From assembly GCA_039184055.1 (NCBI GenBank), contig JBCDBH010000366.1, positions 1 to 6,009 on the forward strand: a stretch of 6,009 bases of DNA. The letters are read 5' to 3'. The notes beneath the pieces were generated by a model. That model was not told where the DNA came from. It was given only the letters and a program-made list of their open reading frames with translations, and made no database searches. The position numbers were made by a program, and so were the translations under genes. The number at the start of each line of letters is the position of its first letter. Position 1 is the stretch's first letter. This document shows positions 1 to 5,670 of the stretch, one piece after another. This stretch comes from JBCDBH01 sp039184055 (GTDB taxonomy: Bacteria; Acidobacteriota; Thermoanaerobaculia; Multivoradales; J023).

Positions 1-578
1 CCGGGTTCAGCTATATCGAACACCGCGACAACGTCGCTCTCGCCTTGGCGGTATGCGCCGAGCTCGGCGTGAAGCGCGAGGTGGCGCTACGCGGGATGTG
101 GCGGGCGATTCCCGACCCTGGCGTGCTCACCCGCTCGATGGTCGAGCACCAGGGCCGTGTCGCGACGCTGTTCAACGCCTTCGCCGCCAACGACCCCGAA
201 TCGTCTTTGATGGTGTGGCGCAAATTACGCGACGAAGGTCATCTGGTCGGGCAACGCTTCGTCCTGCTCAACACCCGTCCCGATCGCAAAGATCGCGCCG
301 AGCAGCTCGCGCATCTGGTGGCGACGTCGCTCGCCTCCGAGGTCGACGCGGTGTTCCTCATGGGCTCACCGACCGACGCCGTGCAGCGATCGCTTCGCGC
401 GCACGGCATGAACGTCGAGCGCATCATCGATCTCGGTCGCGCCGAGCCGACGGCGATCTTTCACGCCATCCTGGCGGCGACTCGCGAGCGCAGCTCGGTC
501 GTCGCGATCGGCAATATGGGTGGCCAGGGCGCGAGCACGGTCGCCTATTTCGACACACGGAAACAACGTCATGGTTGA
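1..578 (+). CDS. pgsB: Poly-gamma-glutamate synthase PgsB (CapB), C-terminal part, 5' end outside window
   Basis: PgsB is the ATP-dependent, Mur-ligase-like enzyme that adds glutamate through gamma-amide bonds to a growing poly-gamma-glutamate chain at the inner membrane, together with PgsC. The window holds the last 191 codons, read in frame from base 3. Visible family signatures are FSYIEHRDNVALAL (fragment residues 2-15), a PDPG turn (about 37-40), NAFAANDPES (58-67), the LNTRPDRKDRAEQL segment (about 89-102), and a glycine-rich GNMGGQG near the end (about 170-176). The Mur-type ATP-binding loop expected in the N-terminal part lies upstream of the window. PgsB homologues are about 390-450 aa as I recall, so roughly half is present. 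An internal TTG at 45 should not be taken as the start, because the frame stays open and family-like upstream of it. The stop overlaps the pgsC start by 8 nt, which suggests translational coupling. Identification is by remembered family motifs and by the neighbouring pgsC. Confidence 0.92.
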   Translation, partial: GFSYIEHRDNVALALAVCAELGVKREVALRGMWRAIPDPGVLTRSMVEHQGRVATLFNAFAANDPESSLMVWRKLRDEGHLVGQRFVLLNTRPDRKDRAEQLAHLVATSLASEVDAVFLMGSPTDAVQRSLRAHGMNVERIIDLGRAEPTAIFHAILAATRERSSVVAIGNMGGQGASTVAYFDTRKQRHG

Positions 579-1023
579 GGTCGCCATCACTCTCGGCCTG
601 GTGCTCAGCCTGGTCGCCTACGAAGCCTTCGGCCTCGCCGCCGGTGGCCTGGTCGTTCCCGGCTACATCGCGCTGCAGCTCGGCACCCCGGGCAAACTCG
701 CAGGCGTGCTGATCGTCGCGCTGCTGACCATGGGCATCATCAAGATCGTGGCGCGCTACACCTTCATTTTTGGCCGCCGTCAGCTGGTGTTGAGCGTGTT
801 GATCGGTTGCTTGCTGTCGATCGCATCACGCAACTTCCTCTATTTCGACATCGGTCTCGACGCGGTCGAGCTCTACGCCATCGGCTGGGTGGTACCGGGT
901 CTGATCGCCAACTGGTTTCTCAAACAAGGCATCGTCACCACCTTGTGCGCGCTGGCGATCACCTCCACCTTGGTGCGCTTCCTGGTGATTCTTCTCTTTG
1001 GTGGCGCCTTGCTACCCGGCTGA
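571..1023 (+). CDS. pgsC: Poly-gamma-glutamate biosynthesis membrane protein PgsC (CapC)
   Basis: PgsC is the small integral membrane partner of PgsB and is required for PGA polymerisation. The protein is 150 aa, the usual family length. It has several hydrophobic helices (about 5-28, 43-60, 73-88, 102-117 and 122-146). It carries two related motifs, GGLVVPGY (25-32) and GWVVPGLIAN (105-114), which suggest an internal duplication of a helix-VVPG unit. It also has a conserved-looking FGRR loop (67-70) between helices. The ATG at 571 is preferred over an upstream start in the same frame (520) because it begins directly at the first membrane helix and overlaps the pgsB stop by only 8 nt. The ribosome site is weak (GGAAA at 559-563), consistent with reading through from pgsB by coupling. 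I see nothing unusual in length or composition. Assignment is strong because pgsB lies immediately upstream. Confidence 0.93.
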   Translation: MVEVAITLGLVLSLVAYEAFGLAAGGLVVPGYIALQLGTPGKLAGVLIVALLTMGIIKIVARYTFIFGRRQLVLSVLIGCLLSIASRNFLYFDIGLDAVELYAIGWVVPGLIANWFLKQGIVTTLCALAITSTLVRFLVILLFGGALLPG

Positions 1024-1037
1024 TCGGAGCACGCGAC

Positions 1038-2168
1038 ATGGACTTCCACTGGCTCACACCCCGCTCCAACAAGGTCTTGGTACCGGTCACCGTTCTCGTC
1101 TTGCTGGCGGCCTTCTGGGTCGAAAGCGGCAAAGAGGTGGTGCCGAGTCCCTGGTACGAAGACATGCTCCGCGCCGCCCAGCTTTCGGCGACCGCCGCGC
1201 GGGCGATCAAAGATCACCGTCTCGAACGCGGCGTCTTCGTCGACGCGATCAACGATCCCGCCGAAACCGCGATGATCGGCCAGGAGTTCACCCAGATCAC
1301 CACCGATCGTGGCTATCTCGACGCCAAATTGGCGAGCACCGATCCGAATTTCGCCGCCGTCGCGGTCGATCTCTTTCGCCAGATCGAGCTCGAGGAGGGC
1401 GATTGCGTCGCCCTCGCCACCACCGGCTCGTTTCCGGCCCTCAACCTCTCGACCATCGCGGCGCTCGAGGTGCTCGGGATCGAAGCGGTGACCATCTCCT
1501 CGGTGGGAGCGTCCAACTACGGTGCCACCGATCCCTTCTTCACCTGGCTCGATATGGAACGTGTGGTCCACGAACGCGGCATTTTCTCGACCCGATCGAT
1601 GGCCGCGTCGATCGGTGGCGACAACGACACCGGGCGTGGCTTGGCACCCAAAGGCCGTGAGCTGCTCGCCCAGGCTATCCGTCGCAACGACATCACCATG
1701 ATCGCCACCGAGCAGCTCGAAGGCAGCATTCAAGAACGGGTTCGTATGTTTCGCGAAGGCTGCGCCCCCCGAGACGTGTCCGCCTACATCAACGTCGGTG
1801 GTGGCATCGCCAGTCTCGGTCATCCGCTCAACGCCGATCTCATCCCGGTCGGTGCCTCGCTCCGCCTTCCCGATCGCAACTACCCCGCGCGTGGCACCCT
1901 TCTGCGCTTCGCCGCCGACGGCGTGCCCGTGGTGCAATTACGCAATGTGCGCCAGCTACGTGATCGCTACGGGCTCGACTCCGTCGCCGACGCGGTACCC
2001 GCGCCGGGACGAGGTGACGTCTTTGGCCAGGTGCGTTACGACTTGCCTCGCGCCTATCTCGCAACGTTCGGCATTCTCTCCATTCTGATCAGTTTGTTTA
2101 CTTGGGACCGTCGCATCCACCGTCTCGGCCAGCTCGGCCCGGAGGACGAAAAACGTGAAGACTCGTAA
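1038..2168 (+). CDS. pgsW: Poly-gamma-glutamate system protein (PgsW/TIGR04332-like), membrane-anchored
   Basis: This 376-aa protein follows pgsC by 14 nt. It matches my memory of the 'poly-gamma-glutamate system protein' family (TIGR04332), which is found next to pgsB and pgsC; its biochemical role is not established as far as I know. One hydrophobic segment lies near the N terminus (about 12-28) and one near the C terminus (about 339-355). Positive residues sit before the first (R9, K12) and after the second (R358, R359, R362). The positive-inside rule therefore places both ends in the cytoplasm and the roughly 310-residue middle domain in the periplasm. That domain has glycine-rich, family-like stretches: ATTGSFPALN (127-136), SSVGASNYGATDP (154-166) and INVGGGIASLGHPLN (251-265). 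The ATG at 1038 has GGAG at 1026-1029, 8 nt upstream. An open frame running back to 807 overlaps pgsC in another frame and is spurious. Its anchor-plus-periplasmic-domain layout makes it a candidate for the place PgsA holds in Bacillus, but this is inference. Confidence 0.82.
   Translation: MDFHWLTPRSNKVLVPVTVLVLLAAFWVESGKEVVPSPWYEDMLRAAQLSATAARAIKDHRLERGVFVDAINDPAETAMIGQEFTQITTDRGYLDAKLASTDPNFAAVAVDLFRQIELEEGDCVALATTGSFPALNLSTIAALEVLGIEAVTISSVGASNYGATDPFFTWLDMERVVHERGIFSTRSMAASIGGDNDTGRGLAPKGRELLAQAIRRNDITMIATEQLEGSIQERVRMFREGCAPRDVSAYINVGGGIASLGHPLNADLIPVGASLRLPDRNYPARGTLLRFAADGVPVVQLRNVRQLRDRYGLDSVADAVPAPGRGDVFGQVRYDLPRAYLATFGILSILISLFTWDRRIHRLGQLGPEDEKREDS
2141..2157 (+). promoter_or_regulatory. 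Strong ribosome binding site and GTG start inside the pgsW 3' end
   Basis: GGAGGA at 2141-2146, then 8 nt, then GTG at 2155. This supports the GTG start of the 306-aa exported protein despite the 14-nt overlap with pgsW. The next ATG in frame is M92 of the protein, inside the first repeat, so it would lose the signal peptide. Confidence 0.7.
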
Positions 2169-3075
2169 TCGCTCCCACTTCTTATCGGCTTGTCTGACTG
2201 TGACTTCTTTGACCGCGGCTTGCCTCACGGTGGCTTGTCTTCTTCCGACAAGCCCGGCGCAAGCCGAGTCCATCCCCATTTTCGTATCCGGTCAGGATCG
2301 TCCATACGAGCTTCTCGACACCACCCGCCCCGTGCTCGAGACCGTGCGTGGCCCCGGCGAGCTCCGTATCGTCAGTCGCGCGCGTTTCAAGCCCAATACG
2401 CCCGACCGCTTGCGCTACTCGCTGATGCTGCGGATCGACGGTGGCGAGCCGATGGAGATTCGCTACGACAACGTCAAACGATCCCGTACCGCGATGTTTC
2501 GTGACGGCACGCTGGGGGTCCCGGGTCGGCTGATGGACTACCGTGTCGATCTCGGCCGTGGCTACCACAACATCGAGATCCTCCCCGGCCCGAACAATCC
2601 ACCGATCTTCTATCGCGTTCTCTTCGAGCCGCGGCGCGCGCAGAAACGTAATTGGGTCGCCATGACCCCGATCGGTGGCTCCGAGCTCGTCGAGCTCGTG
2701 GTGCGTGAGCGTCTCTACGCCTACTACCGCAACCCGGTGGGCCAAGGCTTCACCATCGACGTCATCGGTCCGACCGAGCTCCGCGTCTTCACCCGTACCG
2801 AAAACACGCCAGAAATGCGCGGGCGGATCCACTATCGGATCCAGGTCTTGGCCGACGGCGACGTGATCAACACCTTTCAATTGAGCAGCCGACGGTCGCA
2901 GATCACCACTTACCACAAGGAAGACAGTCTCGTTCCCGGCACCGCCGCCGAGATCGTCATTCCGGTCGGTAGCGGTCGCCACCGACTCGAGCTCGTCCCC
3001 CTCGATCCCGACAAATCCACCCTCCTCGCGCGGTTCATGTTGCCTCGTGAAGATCTCGCCTTGACCTCGGAGTAA
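2155..3075 (+). CDS. Exported protein with two beta-rich repeats, putative PGA export/periplasmic partner
   Basis: I do not recognise this 306-aa protein as a named family. It starts at GTG 2155, inside the pgsW 3' end (14-nt overlap), with a strong GGAGGA site at 2141-2146, 8 nt upstream. The N terminus is a signal peptide: basic KTRNR, a hydrophobic stretch to about residue 30, then SPAQA with likely cleavage after A37. C23 and C28 also sit in relaxed lipobox contexts, so a lipoprotein cannot be excluded. The mature part contains no cysteine and no membrane helix. It has two copies of a domain of about 95 residues (about 65-160 and 203-298). Each copy opens with GPGELRI or GPTELRV, contains a YSLMLRIDGGEP- or YRIQVLADGD-like hairpin, and closes with GRGYHNIEI or GSGRHRLEL. 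The same two-domain array forms the N-terminal half of the next gene product. A periplasmic role in handling or exporting PGA is inferred from operon position. Confidence 0.85.
   Translation: MKTRNRSHFLSACLTVTSLTAACLTVACLLPTSPAQAESIPIFVSGQDRPYELLDTTRPVLETVRGPGELRIVSRARFKPNTPDRLRYSLMLRIDGGEPMEIRYDNVKRSRTAMFRDGTLGVPGRLMDYRVDLGRGYHNIEILPGPNNPPIFYRVLFEPRRAQKRNWVAMTPIGGSELVELVVRERLYAYYRNPVGQGFTIDVIGPTELRVFTRTENTPEMRGRIHYRIQVLADGDVINTFQLSSRRSQITTYHKEDSLVPGTAAEIVIPVGSGRHRLELVPLDPDKSTLLARFMLPREDLALTSE
2185..2244 (+). repeat. Two 30-nt tandem units inside a signal-peptide coding stretch
   Basis: Codons 11-20 and 21-30 of the 306-aa exported protein read SACLTVTSLT and AACLTVACLL, a 10-residue tandem repeat. 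At DNA level 19 of 30 positions match, and 18 of the first 24. The repeat makes up the hydrophobic core of the signal peptide and explains why it is rather long. It may be an old in-frame duplication, or convergence towards Leu/Ala/Val-rich sequence. Confidence 0.45.
2347..3048 (+). repeat. Two homologous beta-rich domains in the 306-aa protein
   Basis: Domain A (2347-2634, residues 65-160) and domain B (2761-3048, residues 203-298) align by eye along their length: GPGELRIVSRA with GPTELRVFTRT, LRYSLMLRIDGGE with IHYRIQVLADGD, DYRVDLGRGYHNIEI with EIVIPVGSGRHRLEL, and IFYRVLFEPR with LLARFMLPR. Alternating hydrophobic residues and closing G-x-G-x-H strands suggest a beta-sandwich. The similarity is at protein level only. 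Confidence 0.65.
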
Positions 3076-3083
3076 TCGCGATG
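3069..3083 (+). promoter_or_regulatory. Ribosome binding site of the barrel gene
   Basis: GGAG at 3069-3072 sits within the last codons of the 306-aa gene and is followed by 8 nt and ATG 3081. The upstream stop TAA (3073-3075) lies between the site and the start, an arrangement typical of coupled translation. Confidence 0.6.
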
Positions 3084-4988
3084 ACCCGTTCACAAGCCGT
3101 CGCCCGCTCGATCCGCCTCGTCACGATCATTCTCATTCTTGTCGTTTCGGTCTCACCCGTCAGCGCCTTCGACGTGGTCGAGCCCGAAGAAGATCTCACC
3201 ACCGCGATGTTTCGTTCGGGCGACACCGGTCTGCCCTTTCAGCGTCTCGATCAGACCGCGCACTATCTCTTTTGTGGTCGTGGCGAGCTCGAGATTCAAA
3301 GCCGCGCCGTGCTCGGCGACGGCGAGAACGTCGCGCGCTACGTCCTACTCGCCGCGATCGACGGCGAAACGCCGGCACGCGAGCTCGACCATCGTAGCCA
3401 GGCCTTTACCGGCGCCAGCTTCGACAATCGACATCGCGCCACGGCGCTACGCAAAGCGACCTTCGAGCTCGGTCGTGGTTGTCACACCGTGGCGCTCTCG
3501 GTGGGTCGTTCCACCGTCGACACCATCGCGGTGCGAGTGGTGTGGGACCGTCGTGCGCCGGTGAAACGCCCCTGGGAAGACATCACCCTGGTCGGTGGCC
3601 GACGCGCCGAGCTCAGCGTCGGTGACAGCCGGAGCGACTACCGTCGGGTCGAGCGAGGACGAAAGCTCGAGCTCGACGTCGAAGGTCCGGCCTGGGTGCG
3701 TCTGCTGGCCCGTCCCACCGGCCCGAGTGGCAACGTCGACTACCGTTTCACCGTCCGCGCCAACGACGACCTCCACCGTCACTACCGGCTTCGCACCCGG
3801 CCCTCGCGTCAAGCCTGGCTGGTCGACGAGCCCGACACCCGCGTCAGCCGCTCGAACGAGATCGTCTTCCCGGTCCCGGCGGGTCGCCACACGCTCGTCT
3901 TCGCCACCAACCTCGACGCCGATCTCCTGCTCCGAAGCCAGATCGCCCAACCCGGTGACGCCGGCATTCCCACCGCGATCGACACCGGCTGGGCCGTGCG
4001 AGGCCGCGTCGCCAGCTACTACGACGACAACATCCTGCGCTACTCGGACAAATTCATTCAACGCTTCGAAGACGGCCGTGACCCGAGTCGCTTCCGAGTC
4101 GAGAGTCTCGATGACTTCATTCAGCGGCTCGACCTCTACGTCGACCACGCCTTTCCCGGTCTCCGCAAGCGTGAAGCCAAAATCGGTGTCGACATCGAAC
4201 ACCGTGCCTACCTGCGCAACGACATCAAAGACTGGACCCGATTCGGCGTCCATCTCGACCAAGACCTCGGTCTCGGTCGCTCGGCGACCATCACCGCCTC
4301 TTATTCACCCGGCTTCTACGTCCGTCACATTCGCGACTCCGACCTGACCGGTGCGTCGGCCAACGGTACCGACCCCTTTCAGGCCTTCGAATTCGACAAA
4401 ACCGAATTCCGCGCCGAATACCGTCACCCCCTCGGCGCCTCCCTCGACGCGCGGTACCACGCCGGGCTCGCCATCTTCGAGCACTCCGACGCCTTCACCG
4501 AATTCGACAGCGACAACCTCTTCATCGGTGCGCGTCTCGACCATCGGCTCAGCCGCGAGCTGCGTCTCTCCTACGCCGTCGAATACACCGACTCGTCCGC
4601 CCAGGGATACGACCAACCCGGCGAAACTCTCGAAACCTCCGACGACACCGACCCTTCCTACCGCCAATTCGACCTCATGCTCGCCGCCCGTTACCGCTTT
4701 CCCGGACCGCGGCGTCACACCCTCTTCCTCCAGGCCGAATACGGCCAGCGCGAATACACCACCGACAAACCCGCCAACCTCGCCCCCCTACACAACGGCC
4801 GAGAAGACCAGATCCTGCGCTACTACGCCTCCTGGCAACTCCGCCTCACCCCACGCTACAGCCTCACCCTCTTCGCCCAAGCCCGCGACCGCTCCTCCGA
4901 CGCCCCCATCGACCTCGACATCGGGGTCGAGAAAGACTACGAGCAATTCGAAATCGGTTTACGAGTCACGGCGAGGTTTGGAAGGTAG
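3081..4988 (+). CDS. Exported protein with two periplasmic beta-domains and a C-terminal outer-membrane beta-barrel, putative PGA exporter
   Basis: I know no named family for this 635-aa protein. A signal peptide covers residues 1-29 (basic start, hydrophobic 12-24, VSA then FD at the likely cleavage site). Residues 65-157 and 200-287 are two copies of the beta-rich domain of the upstream 306-aa protein. From about 302 the sequence changes to alternating-residue strands with acidic turns, and I count about 14: 304-318, 346-358, 364-378, 385-397, 401-417, 440-452, 453-469, 478-491, 493-507, 526-542, 544-561, 576-591, 593-608 and 619-635. The last strand (FEIGLRVTARFGR) ends with a near-terminal aromatic, F633, as in barrels assembled by the BAM machinery, although two residues follow it. 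The only cysteines, C65 and C134, bracket the first domain and could form a disulfide. It starts 5 nt after the previous gene. Its role as the outer-membrane exit for PGA is inferred from the operon; a porin-like or capsule-anchoring role is possible. Confidence 0.85.
   Translation: MTRSQAVARSIRLVTIILILVVSVSPVSAFDVVEPEEDLTTAMFRSGDTGLPFQRLDQTAHYLFCGRGELEIQSRAVLGDGENVARYVLLAAIDGETPARELDHRSQAFTGASFDNRHRATALRKATFELGRGCHTVALSVGRSTVDTIAVRVVWDRRAPVKRPWEDITLVGGRRAELSVGDSRSDYRRVERGRKLELDVEGPAWVRLLARPTGPSGNVDYRFTVRANDDLHRHYRLRTRPSRQAWLVDEPDTRVSRSNEIVFPVPAGRHTLVFATNLDADLLLRSQIAQPGDAGIPTAIDTGWAVRGRVASYYDDNILRYSDKFIQRFEDGRDPSRFRVESLDDFIQRLDLYVDHAFPGLRKREAKIGVDIEHRAYLRNDIKDWTRFGVHLDQDLGLGRSATITASYSPGFYVRHIRDSDLTGASANGTDPFQAFEFDKTEFRAEYRHPLGASLDARYHAGLAIFEHSDAFTEFDSDNLFIGARLDHRLSRELRLSYAVEYTDSSAQGYDQPGETLETSDDTDPSYRQFDLMLAARYRFPGPRRHTLFLQAEYGQREYTTDKPANLAPLHNGREDQILRYYASWQLRLTPRYSLTLFAQARDRSSDAPIDLDIGVEKDYEQFEIGLRVTARFGR
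3273..3941 (+). repeat. Third and fourth copies of the beta-rich domain, in the barrel protein
   Basis: Copy C (3273-3551, residues 65-157) has CGRGELEIQSRA, ARYVLLAAIDGE, ATFELGRGCHTVALS and AVRVVWDR. Copy D (3678-3941, residues 200-287) has EGPAWVRLLARP, VDYRFTVRANDD, EIVFPVPAGRHTLVF and LLLRSQ. Copy D is closest to copy B of the upstream gene (EIVIPVGSGRHRLEL, GRIHYRIQVLADGD). The order A-B / C-D therefore fits duplication of a two-domain unit. Confidence 0.62.
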
Positions 4989-5045
4989 TCACACTTGCTG
5001 AAATTCACTTGATTAGAAAAAATATTCTACCTATGAAAATGCCAA
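4989..5045 (+). promoter_or_regulatory. AT-rich gap before the DUF2283 gene, possible promoter region
   Basis: By hand count these 57 bases contain 17 G+C (about 30%), against about 60% on the left. The stretch may hold the promoter of the small downstream gene. TTGCTG (4995-5000) and TATTCT (5023-5028) resemble -35 and -10 boxes, but their 22-nt spacing is too long for a standard sigma-70 site. No hairpin terminator for the PGA operon is visible here, so read-through is possible. Confidence 0.3.
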
Positions 5046-5278
5046 TGAGCGCTCAAGCGACCCAATCTCTTTTCCGTGCGCTCCCCTCGTTGGTGAATAT
5101 GCCGGCGCGACGGTATACGGTCGACTACGACGAAGAAGCCGATGTCCTCTACATCAGCTTCGCCCGTCCACAGAAGGCGACCGACACCGAAATGACCAAA
5201 GACGGTCTTTTGCTGCGCTATCGAGACCGAGAGCTGGTCGGAATCACTGTTCTCGATGCCTCCACGTACACCGAGTAG
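5033..5278 (+). CDS. DUF2283 family small protein
   Basis: This is a DUF2283-type protein of unknown function. The recognisable core is YTVDYDEEADVLYISF followed by DGLLLRYRDRELVGITVLDAS, matching the family pattern of Y-D-x-E-A-D-x-L-Y-I near the N terminus and a V-G-(I/V)-x-V-L-(D/N)-A strand near the C terminus. Such proteins are usually about 60-80 aa. The start is uncertain: TTG 5009, ATG 5033, ATG 5039, ATG 5045 and ATG 5099 are all in frame, and none has a clear ribosome site. ATG 5099 would give a 59-aa protein beginning MPARRYTVDYDEEAD, which fits the compact family best. I use ATG 5033 (81 aa) as the first ATG. The gene follows the PGA operon by 44 nt across an AT-rich patch and is probably not part of PGA synthesis. 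It faces the genes to the right convergently. Confidence 0.8.
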   Translation: MKMPMSAQATQSLFRALPSLVNMPARRYTVDYDEEADVLYISFARPQKATDTEMTKDGLLLRYRDRELVGITVLDASTYTE

Positions 5279-5385
5279 CGATCACACCTCACCCCGTTTC
5301 ACTCGAACAGCCTAAACGAAGCACACCGATCTCCGAGCATCTTGGGAAAATCGGGGTGAATCATTGCCATCGAATCACTCGTTAG
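5279..5385. other. Convergent intergenic gap with a weak inverted repeat
   Basis: This is a 107-nt gap between genes that end towards each other. TCACCCCG (5289-5296) and CGGGGTGA (5352-5359) are exact 8-nt inverted copies, but the 55-nt loop and lack of an adjacent T-run make a classical intrinsic terminator unlikely. No short open frame looks coding. Confidence 0.35.
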
Positions 5386-5670
5386 TCAGACCGTCGTTGT
5401 CGGACCGAAGAGCAGGAGTATAGAGAGCACGATCCACGTGACGACCACCGCCCAATACATCAGAGGATTTGTTCGTCGACTCAAAGGCTCGATGAAGTAG
5501 GTCACGCCACTCTTCAAATCGGGTAGCACCCAGAAAAGAAAAAGAACACCCCAGCCCCACTCCTGTTCGAAGATCAGAATGAGATAAACACCGAGCAAGC
5601 CGACCATGCTGCGCCACGGTGTCTGAGAACGCCGCGGTGTTGGCGATGATTCAGCCCCTGAGCTACTCAA
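5386..5670 (-). CDS. Small conserved-looking membrane protein, function unknown
   Basis: This 94-aa protein has a hydrophilic Ser/Pro/Arg-rich head (1-21), one or two hydrophobic segments (about 22-50, with EQEWGWG in the middle) and a clear final membrane helix (about 70-89). The segment between them, LPDLKSGVTYFIEPLSRRTN, looks like a conserved loop. I do not recognise a named family. The TTG at 5670 overlaps the end of the VOC gene by 8 nt and has GGTGAG 5 nt upstream, so it could be translated by coupling. The first ATG (5605-5607) would instead give a 73-aa protein that starts directly at the first hydrophobic segment, but it lacks a good ribosome site. If the VOC gene is a deletion remnant, the head may be newly acquired sequence and the ATG the original start. 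An overlapping open frame at 5375-5617 on the same strand has no protein-like composition and is a shadow. Confidence 0.68.
   Translation of the reverse strand: MSSSGAESSPTPRRSQTPWRSMVGLLGVYLILIFEQEWGWGVLFLFWVLPDLKSGVTYFIEPLSRRTNPLMYWAVVVTWIVLSILLLFGPTTTV

Noticed and set aside
807..1037. N-terminal extension of the pgsW frame starting at 807
   Set aside because: It overlaps pgsC in another frame, is Arg/His/Leu-rich, and the ATG at 1038 has a proper ribosome site and begins just before a membrane anchor.
873..1937. Minus-strand open frame of 354 codons opposite pgsC and pgsW
   Set aside because: It spans two real genes, is rich in Gly/Asp/Glu/His as expected from antisense of GC-rich coding DNA, and shows no domain signature.
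2182..3093. Minus-strand open frame of 303 codons opposite the 306-aa exported protein gene
   Set aside because: The plus-strand frame has a ribosome site, a signal peptide and repeats shared with the next gene. The antisense frame has none of these.
58..3680. Many GAGCTC hexamers, sometimes within CGAGCTCG palindromes
   Set aside because: Most fall in frame as GAG-CTC (Glu-Leu) codon pairs. Preferred codons for both residues explain the excess without a regulatory or repeat element.
3447..4262. Long minus-strand open frame (271 codons) opposite the barrel gene, and another at 4305-4718
   Set aside because: Both are antisense to a well supported gene, have Val/Gly/Glu/Asp-heavy composition produced by the complement of GTC/GAC/CTC/ACC codons, and lack a ribosome site or recognisable fold.
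5289..5359. Inverted repeat TCACCCCG/CGGGGTGA as a bidirectional terminator
   Set aside because: The 55-nt loop and absence of a neighbouring T-run make a functional intrinsic terminator unlikely; it is kept only as a note on the gap.
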